Below, piece by piece: positions 45,089 through 53,990 of a stretch of DNA of 64,000 bases. Numbering within the stretch: position 1 is the first letter of the stretch; each line of letters opens with the position of its first letter. The notes below the pieces were generated by a model. That model made no database searches, was not told the origin of the DNA, and saw only the letters and a program-made list of their open reading frames with translations. A program made the translations under genes and the position numbers. The DNA comes from Terriglobales bacterium. Lineage in GTDB: Bacteria > Acidobacteriota > Terriglobia > Terriglobales > Acidobacteriaceae. Location of the stretch: positions 1-64,000 of the forward strand of contig DATMXP010000043.1 of the NCBI GenBank assembly GCA_035561515.1, written 5' to 3'.

Positions 45089-46289
45089 ATGCGTGCTTCA
45101 GAACAGTACACACGGACGCGCAGATCGGCCCACCGATGTTGAAGGTTGCCGCGTATTTCGGGTTCTTCACCTGAAGCTCCGGCGCGACCTTGCCCTGTAG
45201 CTGCAACGCGGCCCATCCGATCATGGCGATTCCCGTTGCGCCGATTGGATGTCCCTTGGCGATCAATCCGCCAGAGGTGTTAATAGCGCATTCGCCATCC
45301 GGATTCGCCTTCCCTTCCTTCCAGTACTGAGCGCCTTTGCCCAGCGGAGCCTTCCCGATGACCTCAGCGCCAATCGCACCCATGACGCTGAAGCAGTCAT
45401 GCACCTCGGCGACATTGACGTCCTGCGGCAGCGCGCCGGCCATCTCGTATGCTTTCCGCATTGCCGTGTGTGCACCGCGTGCTTTCAGGACTTCGCGGCC
45501 AACTTTCCTCAGTGGATCGGTCGCCTGGGCAAAACCGGCAATCTCAACGCAGTCCGACTTCGGCACACCGAGTTTCTTCAACCCATCTTCCGTCGCCAGG
45601 ATCAGGGCAGCATACCCGTCGGTGATCTGGGAGCAGTCGTAGGTTTTCAGCGGCAGCCCTTCCACGACGTAGCGATTGATCCCTTCGATTTTCATCGCCT
45701 GCTCGAGCGTGATCTGCACCTTACTCATCTGAGCGCAAGGGTTGTACTTGGCATTCGCGTATTCCTGCACGGCGATTCTTGCCAGGTCTTCCTCGCTGAC
45801 CCCGTACGTTTGCATATATTCCTGCATCACTTCGGCAAACAGGTGCGGGAACACGAACGTCTTTCCCTCGCGCTCGTCGGGATACGAGAAATATCCGAGG
45901 ACCTCGCCGATGAGTTTGCCGTCCATCTTGCCTTCCTTGTCGCGCATCTTCTCGTAGCCGACCGCGATACCGGTGTCGCCCAGGCCGAGCAACAACTTCT
46001 GAATTACGCTGAGGACGGCCTGTCCGCCGGATGCGCACGCGTTCTCAACGGCTTCCATCGGCTTGGCTTCGAGGCCGGGAACCATTGCCATGAGCCCGGA
46101 GAGCAAACCCTGGTGGTTCAGCGAAAAGTTACACGCGGCGCCGATCGAGCCTACGTCGATGGCAGCGGGTTCAATGTTGATCTGGCGGCAGGCGGCGTTC
46201 ACGGCGTTGCTAACGATCTGCGGTGTCGTCATGTCCATGAGCTTGCCGAATTTCGATTGGTTATAAGCAGCGATATAGACCTTTTTCAT
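45087..46289 (-). CDS. Thiolase family protein (acetyl-CoA acetyltransferase/SCP2-type)
   Basis: 400 residues. It keeps the thiolase catalytic set: nucleophile Cys85 in ENACASGGQ, His347 in AKGHPIGATG, and Cys390/Cys394 in GGPICASVC. HDCFSVMGAIGAEVIG is typical of lipid-transfer/SCP2-type thiolases. It cleaves or forms 3-ketoacyl-CoA. The ATG at 46289 follows AGGAG. It is the last gene of a five-gene acyl-metabolism run, 13 bases after the acyl-CoA ligase gene, and ends at the terminator shared with the P460-like gene. Confidence 0.92.
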   Translation of the reverse strand: MKKVYIAAYNQSKFGKLMDMTTPQIVSNAVNAACRQINIEPAAIDVGSIGAACNFSLNHQGLLSGLMAMVPGLEAKPMEAVENACASGGQAVLSVIQKLLLGLGDTGIAVGYEKMRDKEGKMDGKLIGEVLGYFSYPDEREGKTFVFPHLFAEVMQEYMQTYGVSEEDLARIAVQEYANAKYNPCAQMSKVQITLEQAMKIEGINRYVVEGLPLKTYDCSQITDGYAALILATEDGLKKLGVPKSDCVEIAGFAQATDPLRKVGREVLKARGAHTAMRKAYEMAGALPQDVNVAEVHDCFSVMGAIGAEVIGKAPLGKGAQYWKEGKANPDGECAINTSGGLIAKGHPIGATGIAMIGWAALQLQGKVAPELQVKNPKYAATFNIGGPICASVCTVLKHA

Positions 46290-46302
46290 TTGCGAACTCC
46301 TG

Positions 46303-47841
46303 TCATCCGGCGCTTGCACGCCGAGTCTTCCATTCTTCTTGCAACTGAGGTTTCACAACTTTCCCGTATGCGCTCCTGGGTAGTTCGTTCGTGAATACAA
46401 ACTCTCTAGGAATCTTGTACTTCGACAGCCGTTCCGACAAATATGTAACCAACTCTTCCGGCTTCAGCCCTTCTTTACCGGCGACGACGAACGCCACGCC
46501 AACTTCACCCCACTTTGCGTGCGGAACTCCAATTACCGCCGCGTCTTTCACGTCAGGGTGCGTCAGCAACTCCGCTTCAATCTCTGCGGGATACACGTTC
46601 ACTCCGCCACTGATGAACATATCCTTCGATCGACCCGCAATGTAGAAGAACCCTTCCTCGTCTTTGCGCGCCAGGTCGCCCGTATGCAGCCATCCCTCAC
46701 TATCTATCGTTGATGCGGTAGCTTCCGGTTGGTTCCAATATCCCTTGCAGACGTGCGGTCCACGCAGCCAAAGTTCCCCAACGTCGTTGGCCGTAACGTC
46801 TTGCCCCTCGGGATCCACCAGGCGCGCTTCGCAGAACAACATCGGCCTGCCGATGGAACCGAGCTTGCGGACTGAATCCTCTGGGGTCATCGCGAAGCAG
46901 TTTACGCCTGCTTCCGTGAGTCCATAACCCTGCTTAAAGGTGATGCCCCGTGCCGAGTAGTTTTCGATGATGTAGTGCGGCAAGGGTGCGCCGCCGCTGA
47001 TGAGCCACCGCAAGTTCGGCAGCTTTGTAGTGGTAAACTCCGGCGCTTCCATCAGCAGCTTGTAAATTGTCGGCACACCCATCACCACGGTGCACTTCTC
47101 TTCCGCGAGCGTTCTCCAGACCTCGGTCGCGTCAAAACCCTTGTGGATGATGATGCTGCCGCCCACGGCGAACAGCGGCGTCAGGAACACGTTCAATCCG
47201 CCCGCGTGATACATCGGCGTGAAGATCGGGCTAATGTCGGTGTCCCGCAGTTGCCAGCTCATGACCGTGTTGTAGGCGTTCCACACGATCATGCGATGCG
47301 GAATCATGACGCCCTTGGGCTTCCCCGTGGTACCGCTGGTGTAGAGCAGGCAGTAGACGGATTCAGGCTCGCAGCGCGTAGCAACGAAGCCCTCCGCTTT
47401 TGCCCGGGTAAGTTCATCGGGGTATGGAACGTCGGGGGGACTTTGCGCGGCATCAAGGGCGATCCAGTTCCGAACATCCACGCTGTCGCGCAACTTGCCT
47501 ACCGTCTCGGCAAAATCGCCGTCGTACATCAACGCGACCATCCCGCTATCGCGCACGATGTACGCCAATTCGTGCGCCGTCAGTCTGGTGCTCAGGGGCA
47601 CGAGGATGGCGCCAAGCTTGCCCGCTGCGAAAAAGGCGTCTACGAATTCAAGGCGGTTATGGGCAAGGATGCCGACGCGATCGCCCTTCTGGATCGAGAG
47701 CTGCGACCACACTCTCGCGCAACGAACTGCACGATCGTCGAGTTGCGCGTACGTAAACCTCTCGCCGGTTGCGGCGACGATCAGCGCTACCTTGTCGGGA
47801 GTCAGCCGCGCGCGTTCACCAAGCAGGTCGCCGGCAATCAT
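46303..47841 (-). CDS. AMP-forming acyl-CoA synthetase/ligase
   Basis: 512 residues of the ANL superfamily: A3 motif LLYTSGTTGKPKGV, A5 GYGLTEAG, A7-A8 GWLHTGDLARKDEEGF then FYIAGRSKDMFISGGVNVYP, and the C-terminal catalytic Lys in RSAYGKVVK. It activates a carboxylic acid to acyl-AMP and then acyl-CoA, probably medium- or long-chain fatty acid or an aryl acid. The start at 47841 overlaps the stop of the hydrolase gene (ATGA). The frame open to 48048 is not conserved. The invariant Lys argues for a CoA ligase, not an OleC-type beta-lactone synthetase. Confidence 0.92.
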   Translation of the reverse strand: MIAGDLLGERARLTPDKVALIVAATGERFTYAQLDDRAVRCARVWSQLSIQKGDRVGILAHNRLEFVDAFFAAGKLGAILVPLSTRLTAHELAYIVRDSGMVALMYDGDFAETVGKLRDSVDVRNWIALDAAQSPPDVPYPDELTRAKAEGFVATRCEPESVYCLLYTSGTTGKPKGVMIPHRMIVWNAYNTVMSWQLRDTDISPIFTPMYHAGGLNVFLTPLFAVGGSIIIHKGFDATEVWRTLAEEKCTVVMGVPTIYKLLMEAPEFTTTKLPNLRWLISGGAPLPHYIIENYSARGITFKQGYGLTEAGVNCFAMTPEDSVRKLGSIGRPMLFCEARLVDPEGQDVTANDVGELWLRGPHVCKGYWNQPEATASTIDSEGWLHTGDLARKDEEGFFYIAGRSKDMFISGGVNVYPAEIEAELLTHPDVKDAAVIGVPHAKWGEVGVAFVVAGKEGLKPEELVTYLSERLSKYKIPREFVFTNELPRSAYGKVVKPQLQEEWKTRRASAG

Positions 47842-48776
47842 TTCGCCTCTCCGGTTGTGGTGCTCTCTGGCTGGGTCGGTGTCACTGGCGATGCCAACAC
47901 TTTCGTTAGCGCCTCTGTAAGTGCCCGTGGGCATTCCATCTGCGGTGCATGACCGCATCGCGGGATCAGCATTAACGACGCTATCGGCAACTGCTGCTGC
48001 ATTCGTTTCGCGTAGGCCACCGACATCATTTTGTCGGATTCGCCCCACACCAGGCTCACCGGAGTCTTGATCTCTCCCAGCCGGCCTTCCAGCAGGTACT
48101 TCGGCATTTCCGACGCCGTCTCTGAAAGGCGCATCAGCGGCCCGGTCTGCGCCTGGCGCACAATGTCGTCGACGACGTAATCGGGAATCCTGGCACTGCC
48201 GGGATCCATGATCTCAGACAGAAGCTTGCGCGCCTCGTCTCGGTTCTTGGGAGTTAGCGTAAGGTCCGGCCGGTCACCAACAATGGCGCCACCGTTTACG
48301 AGCACGATGCGCTCCACCTTCTCCGGATGCTTGTGGGCATATAACATCGCGACCCACGCACCAAGGGAGTTTCCGACGATCGTCACCTTACCGGACTCGC
48401 CGTCCACAACGCCTTCGAGGCCCTGCAGCAGTACTCCAACACTGAGCGGCCCCGACTTCGGTTCGCTCTCCTGGTGCCCGGCAAGGTCCGGTGCCAGAAC
48501 GCGATAGTTCGAAGTCAGTGCCGGTGCCACCTTCGCCCACGCGCCCGCCTGATCGCCTGCACCATGCAGCAGGATGATGGTCGGCCCTTTGCCGCCGACG
48601 AACATTCTCTGCTTCCCTGCTGCACTGTCGATTTGGGTCTTAACGAATCCGGCCTTCGTGAGTGCGCGCCGGTTCATCCACGCTGCAACGGTCAGCGGAC
48701 GCATCCATGAAAACCCGATAACGGCAACGATACCGAGAACGAGTATTCCCGCTATGAGCAAGATGAGTCTCTGCAT
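47838..48776 (-). CDS. Alpha/beta hydrolase with N-terminal membrane anchor
   Basis: 312 residues. A hydrophobic N-terminus (LILLIAGILVLGIVAVIGFS) anchors it. The fold shows IILLHGAGDQAGAW (oxyanion), VLAPDLAGHQES, nucleophile Ser137 in GNSLGAWVA, Asp near residue 246 in WGESDK and His276 in RCGHAPQ. It is an ester or thioester hydrolase facing the periplasm or the membrane surface. It lies in the run between the KASIII-like gene (9 bases) and the ligase gene (overlap), so its substrate is probably an acyl ester. Confidence 0.88.
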   Translation of the reverse strand: MQRLILLIAGILVLGIVAVIGFSWMRPLTVAAWMNRRALTKAGFVKTQIDSAAGKQRMFVGGKGPTIILLHGAGDQAGAWAKVAPALTSNYRVLAPDLAGHQESEPKSGPLSVGVLLQGLEGVVDGESGKVTIVGNSLGAWVAMLYAHKHPEKVERIVLVNGGAIVGDRPDLTLTPKNRDEARKLLSEIMDPGSARIPDYVVDDIVRQAQTGPLMRLSETASEMPKYLLEGRLGEIKTPVSLVWGESDKMMSVAYAKRMQQQLPIASLMLIPRCGHAPQMECPRALTEALTKVLASPVTPTQPESTTTGEAK

Positions 48777-48785
48777 CGATGCGAC

Positions 48786-49784
48786 CTAATCTCGCGGCAT
48801 ACGGAATGCAACCCCGGCCTGGTTGTAACCCACACCCGATCCGATCATCGCAACAAGATCCCCCGGACGTATCTTGCGTTTTTCGATCGCGTCATCGAGC
48901 GCCATACCCACGCATGCCGAACCGGTATATCCGTACTCTTCCATGATGGTGTGCGTCTTCTCCATCGGGAGTCCCAGGTCCTTCATGACCAGCTCGATCG
49001 TCGCTTTCCGCACCTGCGTGAAGATGTACATATCGACGTCGTTCAGCCCAAACCCGCCGTTAGCCGCCAGTTTGCGGGCGAGCTTTGGCCACCCCTGATC
49101 ATTAATCTCCGGTGGATAGCGGTTCGTCATCTTCACCTTAGTCCGGCCGTTTTTCAGCGCGTCTTCGTTCGCAGGCTCGGCTGTACCACCCGAAAAGATC
49201 CCCCAGAATGGGGCGTACGAACCATCCGCCTGAAACGCCGACGTGACAAAACCCGGCTCCGATGCCGGCTCGACCACAGCCGCACCCGCGCCGTCGCCGT
49301 AGAAGAACGACATCGGGTCTTTGGGGTCGGCCAGTTTGTGCATCAGGTACACGCCAAGAACCAGCACCGTCTTAATGGTGGGGTTGGTCGCGATGTGACC
49401 CGCCGCTGTCGCCAATGCCGTCGGGAAAGAGGCGCACGCACAACCGATGTCGAATGTGCCGGCGTTCTTCGCGCCAAGTTTGTGCTGTAGAACGACAGAG
49501 GTTGCCGGGGTGATGTAGTCGGGCGAATCCGTCCCGAGCAGAATCAGGTCCACATCCTCGGGACGCCGGCCTGCTCGTTCGAGAGCAAGCTTTGCGGCCG
49601 GCAGCGCAACGTCCGAGGTACTCCAGTTCTCCGGGGCATAGAAGCGGGTTTTGATACCGGTGCCGGCTTCCATCTTGTCCACGAAATCAGGAACGTGCGC
49701 GAGACGCTTACGCATTTCATCGTTGGTGATTTCGATCTCGGGCACATAGCGCGCCGTGGACACAATTGTTCCGTAGCGTGTCAT
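48786..49784 (-). CDS. KASIII-like protein with incomplete catalytic triad
   Basis: 332 residues with the FabH fold: TARYVPEIEITNDEM, ILLGTDSPDYITPATS, nucleophile Cys117 in FDIGCACASF, FYGDGAGAAVVEP, and MEEYGYTGSACVGMALDDAI then IGSGVGYNQAGVAF. In FabH the triad is Cys-His-Asn. Here the His position (HQAN) is Thr256 (FTQVRK) and the Asn position (GNTS) is Tyr286 (GYTG). It can therefore form an acyl-Cys intermediate but probably cannot decarboxylate malonyl-ACP. An acyl-transfer role fits better than chain initiation. It lies in the acyl-metabolism run, 41 bases after the SDR gene. Confidence 0.88.
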   Translation of the reverse strand: MTRYGTIVSTARYVPEIEITNDEMRKRLAHVPDFVDKMEAGTGIKTRFYAPENWSTSDVALPAAKLALERAGRRPEDVDLILLGTDSPDYITPATSVVLQHKLGAKNAGTFDIGCACASFPTALATAAGHIATNPTIKTVLVLGVYLMHKLADPKDPMSFFYGDGAGAAVVEPASEPGFVTSAFQADGSYAPFWGIFSGGTAEPANEDALKNGRTKVKMTNRYPPEINDQGWPKLARKLAANGGFGLNDVDMYIFTQVRKATIELVMKDLGLPMEKTHTIMEEYGYTGSACVGMALDDAIEKRKIRPGDLVAMIGSGVGYNQAGVAFRMPRD

Positions 49785-49825
49785 AACTCATCCTTGCTGC
49801 CGGGACTGTAATGCCCGGGCTGAAT

Positions 49826-50608
49826 TTACGTTCCGAGGACGATGCCGCCATCGACGGAAATTACCGCCCCGTGTACGAAGCTGGCACGATCCGACGCCAA
49901 CCAGGCATAGGTCTCGGCGATATCGGCGGGTTCGCCGAGTCTTCCCAGCGGTGTGTGCGATTTCATGTTCTCAATGACCTTCTCGGGCATGGCACGGACC
50001 ATCTCCGTCCCAATGAACCCCGGGCACACGGCGTTTACGCGAATCTGGTATCTGCCGAGTTCACGCGCCCAGGTGCGCGTCATACCAATGACACCCGCCT
50101 TCGTCGCTACGTAATTGGTCTGCCCGAAATTGCCGTAAAGACCAACCACCGAAGATGCGTTCAGGATGACGCCGCCACCCTGCTTGATCATTTGGGGAAC
50201 GACCGCGCGCGTGCAGTTGAAGACGCCCTTCAGGTTCACGCTGACCACAGCATCGAATGCGGCATCCTCCATCATTCCGGTCTGTGCGCCGTCTTTCCAC
50301 TTGATCAATTGGGCGTCACGGGTAATTCCGGCGTTGTTGACCAGGACATCGAGACGTCCCCATGACTGGACGATCTCCTTCACCGCGTCCTGCACGGAGG
50401 TCGCGTCGGTGACGTTGACTTTGCGAAAGACTCCCTGACCGCCTGCTTTCCTGATTTCCTGTATGAGTGCGTCTGAACCGCTGTCGTTCACGTCCCAGGC
50501 CGCTACGCATGCGCCTTCTTCGGCGAACCGCAATGCGGTAGCGCGCCCAATTCCGGCAGAAGCGCCGGTTACGAGCACAACCTTATTTTTCAGTCCTGTT
50601 TCGCGCAT
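49826..50608 (-). CDS. Classical short-chain dehydrogenase/reductase (FabG-like)
   Basis: 260 residues. The NAD(P) motif GASAGIG (15-21), NNAG (91-94), and the catalytic Ser153, Tyr166, Lys170 (SSVVG to NYVATKAG) are intact. The C-terminus RLGEPADIAETYAWLAS and VHGAVISVDGGIV is typical of FabG. It likely reduces 3-ketoacyl thioesters or oxidises 3-hydroxyacyl thioesters. It is preceded by a hairpin with a GAAA loop and no good ribosome binding site. It starts the five-gene acyl run downstream of the receptor gene. Confidence 0.92.
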   Translation of the reverse strand: MRETGLKNKVVLVTGASAGIGRATALRFAEEGACVAAWDVNDSGSDALIQEIRKAGGQGVFRKVNVTDATSVQDAVKEIVQSWGRLDVLVNNAGITRDAQLIKWKDGAQTGMMEDAAFDAVVSVNLKGVFNCTRAVVPQMIKQGGGVILNASSVVGLYGNFGQTNYVATKAGVIGMTRTWARELGRYQIRVNAVCPGFIGTEMVRAMPEKVIENMKSHTPLGRLGEPADIAETYAWLASDRASFVHGAVISVDGGIVLGT

Positions 50609-50626
50609 GAGAGGAACTCGCCAGCC

Positions 50627-50656
50627 GCCGGGCGCTTCCTTTCGGAAGCGTCCGGC
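50627..50656 (-). other. Stem-loop upstream of the SDR gene
   Basis: On the minus strand GCCGGACGCTTCC, GAAA loop, GGAAGCGCCCGGC: a 13-position stem with one mismatch and a stable GNRA tetraloop, 18 bases before the SDR start. No T-run follows. It may stabilise the downstream mRNA or tune expression between receptor and enzymes. Confidence 0.6.
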
Positions 50657-50675
50657 ACTGGATTGGAATGGTGAA

Positions 50676-53600
50676 TTAGAAGCTGTATTTCAACGCAAAC
50701 TGGATGACGCGCGGCCCGGTCGAGGTCGAGATGATTCGGCCCAGAGCGCCCTTCGTACCCGATGTGTAAGTGCTGATCGGATTCGCGAAGTTCACCATGT
50801 TGAACGCGTTGAAGAACTCCGCACGGAACTCCATCTTCTGTTTTTCCGTGAGCGGAATCCCTTTCACTAAGCCGATATCGAAGTTCTTCTGCCCCGGTCC
50901 ACGGATAAAGTTGCGCGGCGAAGTGCCGTACGGCGCAACGTTCGCGCAGGTGTTGTTGAATGCTGCGGGGTTGAAGTACGAGTCGAGGTGGGAATCCACC
51001 GCGCCGGGAACGAACCAGCCTTGCCCAGAGAGGTCTGCCCGGTTCACGGTTGCGGTGCCGGACGTGCAAATCACCGTTAGCGGCGAGCCACTCTGCAGCG
51101 TCATGATCGTGCTGAGCTGCCAGTCGTTGAACAGCCGCTTCGCGATTGTCGTGTCACCCTTGTAGAACTTGGGGAACTCGTACATTGCACTAAGGACCAT
51201 CCGGTGCGTGCGGTCGAAGTCTGAAACACCACGTTGGGACAGCATGTTCTGTTGGTCGCCCGGGAGGGCGTTCAGTTCATTGCCCGCCACCACCTGGCCG
51301 GAGTTGTAGTCGATCGATTTCGAATACGTGTACGACGCCAGGAACTGCAAGCCGCTGCTGAACCGCTTCGTGAGGCTGGTCTGCAGCGAGTTGTAACTGG
51401 AGGTCGCGCTTGACTGCGCCATCTGGAAGCCCGACGTCAACAGCTTATTTTGGGAGAACGCGGGCGATAGCAAAAATCCGAACGCGCCGCTCGCCGTGTT
51501 GTAAGGAGCCGTCCCGGTAGCGCCCTGATTCAATGTAACGACGTTGATAAGTTTGCGACCGGAAGTGCCAACATAGCCGACGTCCAGCAACCAGTTCTTC
51601 TTCACTTCCCACTGCATGCCGAAGTTGTACTGGTACACGTACGGGGTACGGAAGTTTTTATCCACGTAGATTCCGGATATCGGAAGCGGGATATTGAAGG
51701 CCGTGTACGTCACTGGCGACGGCACCGATGCTGCCAGCGGGAACTGAAGATTGGCCAAGTTCGGGAACGGATTCGCGAACGGGGGATTCACGGTTACGCT
51801 CACAACATCCGTTGGGTAGTTGAAGACTTGCACGTTAGCCAACCGGGTCGAGAAGCGGTCGAAGTACACGCCAGCTCCACCACGAAACACCAGGCCTGCT
51901 GTCGTCGGCTTGTAGGAGAAGCCAAATCGCGGCGCCACGGTCCAGTCATCCGGATTCAAGGTTTCCCCCGCACTCAATAGGTGGAATCCGTTGCCGGACG
52001 GGCAGGGATTTAGTGAGGTGCAAGCGTGCGACAGCGCGGCAAACTCAGCCGGATCAAAGTTGCTTAGTCGCCCGTCGGTATCGCTGATGCCGCCATTGCG
52101 ACCGAATCGCATACCCATGTTCAAGGTCAGAGAGTCCGATACCCGGAAGTCATCCTGCACGTAGAAGTTGAAGTCGGTGGAACGATAGTGACGATCGCGA
52201 AGGCCTGCGCCGAGAACGCCTACGACCGGCGCAAGAGTTCCGTTCGGACTTCCCGACCCTTGTAGGAAGCTGGCAAAGTTCGAGAACGTCAACTGTCCGC
52301 GCGAATAGAAGTTGAAGAAGAAGTTTACGCGATAGTGACGCATGTCGCCGCCGAACCGAACGAAGTGCTTGCCGTGCGTCCAACTCAGCATGTCGGAGTA
52401 CTGGAAGGTTTCCACCGTGGAACGTTGGTCCGCCAGGGAGGTGGATCCGACCGTGAACATGTTCGATACGCCAATGGTCGGCATTCCGCAGAAGTTCGAG
52501 TTGCCGGCGCACAGCGGATTCGTGATCCCGAACTGTGCCGCGGTGAAGGGCTCCTCCGGTTCCGAAGGTCCGTTGATACGGCTGTACCCCACCCGGGCTT
52601 CGTTGATCAGGTTCGGGTTGAAGATGTGCGTGTCAGAAAGTGTGAACACGCGATTGTGGAAATCGATCGATCCGCCGTAGCCGGGCAACTGGAACAGGTT
52701 GGCGCCGGCAAAAGTGAATAGCGACTGGAACTGCGGCGTATCCGAGAAGAAGAATTTTCCGCTGAGCCGGTTCGTAGCTGTGATCTGCTGGTCAATGTTG
52801 GCACTGAACTGGTCTTCACGGAACCGCGAGATCGAGCTGATCGGAGTCGTGACAAACGTTCCAGCAACGCCGTTACCGCTCGGAATCGCGTACTTCCCGT
52901 TGGGTAGTTTGGCCTGCAACAGCTTCTCCGCCACGGGATCTAGTGTGGTAGCGCCCCAGTTGGTCGCCAGCCCCGCCAGAGTTGCATGGCTGCGGTCATC
53001 GGTGAGGCCACCGGGAAGGTTCACGGTGGTTAAACTATTGCTCAGAGAAGCGCCATTCCGCTCGCGGGTTCCCTGGTACGACACGAAGAAGAAGGTCTTG
53101 TCCTTCACGATGGCGCCGCCGAAGGTCCCACCGAACTGATTGCGCTTCAGCACCGGACGCGCCCGTCCCGCCCGTTTCAGGAAGTAATCGTTCGCGTTCA
53201 GAGCTTCGTTGCGGAAGAACTCGAACGCGCTGCCGTGATACGTGTTGGTCCCCGACTTCGTGACCACAGCAATATTTCCGCCCGCGTTACGGCCGGTGGT
53301 TGCGTCAAACATCGACGTCTGGACAATGAATTCCTGCACCGAGTCCGGCGAGGGCACCGAGATATTGCCGGTGCCGTTGGTACCGGCGCTGTTTACTTCC
53401 GTCCCGTCTACCAGCACGTTGTTAGACGTCGTGCGCTGGCCACCGACAGAAATCAGTGCGTCGCCACGGCCCATCTCCGTGTTATTGGCGAGGCCCGCCA
53501 CTGCACCTGGCGAAAGCGCGAGCAATTGTTGGAAGTTGCGGGTCGGCAGTGGCAGTTGCTTGATCTGATCTTCCTGGATCACGCGCCCCGCGGTCGGCGA

Positions 53601-53990
53601 TGAAGTCTGCACCAGCGGCGCCTCTGCCGTTATGTTCACCGACTCGGCCGCACCCGCGAGTCGCAGGTTAGCGGTTAACTCCGTGGTCTCCGTAACGCGA
53701 ACGATCACGCCATCGGCGCTCATCGGCTTGAATCCCTGTGCTTCCACCGAAAGCGAGTACGATCCGGGTGGAACGATGGGGAAGCGGAAGTCGCCCGATG
53801 CATCACTGGTCATTTCGCGCTTTTCGCCTGTCGCACTGGTGAGCGTCACCTTCGCCCCGGCCACCACAGCACCTGTCGGGTCCTTCACCGTGCCAATAAC
53901 CTGGCCGGAGGTGGCGGTTTGCGCAAATCCCAATGCGCTCACCAGCAGGATGGCGAGGCAAATCAATCCTGCTAAGAATTTGTGGTTCAT
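50676..53990 (-). CDS. Oar-like TonB-dependent receptor with carboxypeptidase-regulatory domain
   Basis: 1104 residues. Signal peptide (FLAGLICLAILLVSALGFAQ), a CarboxypepD_reg-like beta sandwich (~28-110: GQVIGTVKDPTGAVVAGAKV, PGSYSLSVEAQGF), a plug (~130-240: LPTRNFQQLLALSPG, VLVDGTEV) and an outer-membrane barrel ending in Phe1104 (FALKYSF). This is the large receptor type expanded in Acidobacteriota, presumed to import large or poorly diffusible substrates. The ATG overlaps the TetR stop (ATGA). It is followed by lipid/acyl enzymes, so an acyl or lipid-linked ligand is possible. Confidence 0.95.
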   Translation of the reverse strand: MNHKFLAGLICLAILLVSALGFAQTATSGQVIGTVKDPTGAVVAGAKVTLTSATGEKREMTSDASGDFRFPIVPPGSYSLSVEAQGFKPMSADGVIVRVTETTELTANLRLAGAAESVNITAEAPLVQTSSPTAGRVIQEDQIKQLPLPTRNFQQLLALSPGAVAGLANNTEMGRGDALISVGGQRTTSNNVLVDGTEVNSAGTNGTGNISVPSPDSVQEFIVQTSMFDATTGRNAGGNIAVVTKSGTNTYHGSAFEFFRNEALNANDYFLKRAGRARPVLKRNQFGGTFGGAIVKDKTFFFVSYQGTRERNGASLSNSLTTVNLPGGLTDDRSHATLAGLATNWGATTLDPVAEKLLQAKLPNGKYAIPSGNGVAGTFVTTPISSISRFREDQFSANIDQQITATNRLSGKFFFSDTPQFQSLFTFAGANLFQLPGYGGSIDFHNRVFTLSDTHIFNPNLINEARVGYSRINGPSEPEEPFTAAQFGITNPLCAGNSNFCGMPTIGVSNMFTVGSTSLADQRSTVETFQYSDMLSWTHGKHFVRFGGDMRHYRVNFFFNFYSRGQLTFSNFASFLQGSGSPNGTLAPVVGVLGAGLRDRHYRSTDFNFYVQDDFRVSDSLTLNMGMRFGRNGGISDTDGRLSNFDPAEFAALSHACTSLNPCPSGNGFHLLSAGETLNPDDWTVAPRFGFSYKPTTAGLVFRGGAGVYFDRFSTRLANVQVFNYPTDVVSVTVNPPFANPFPNLANLQFPLAASVPSPVTYTAFNIPLPISGIYVDKNFRTPYVYQYNFGMQWEVKKNWLLDVGYVGTSGRKLINVVTLNQGATGTAPYNTASGAFGFLLSPAFSQNKLLTSGFQMAQSSATSSYNSLQTSLTKRFSSGLQFLASYTYSKSIDYNSGQVVAGNELNALPGDQQNMLSQRGVSDFDRTHRMVLSAMYEFPKFYKGDTTIAKRLFNDWQLSTIMTLQSGSPLTVICTSGTATVNRADLSGQGWFVPGAVDSHLDSYFNPAAFNNTCANVAPYGTSPRNFIRGPGQKNFDIGLVKGIPLTEKQKMEFRAEFFNAFNMVNFANPISTYTSGTKGALGRIISTSTGPRVIQFALKYSF

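Noticed and set aside
45249-47952. Long plus-strand frames opposite thiolase and ligase genes
   Set aside because: Both are antisense to genes with complete catalytic motifs and show no family signature.
45087-50608. A true OleABCD olefin cluster
   Set aside because: The KASIII-like protein lacks His and Asn, the SDR is classical and short, and the ligase keeps the CoA-ligase lysine. Only the enzyme classes match.
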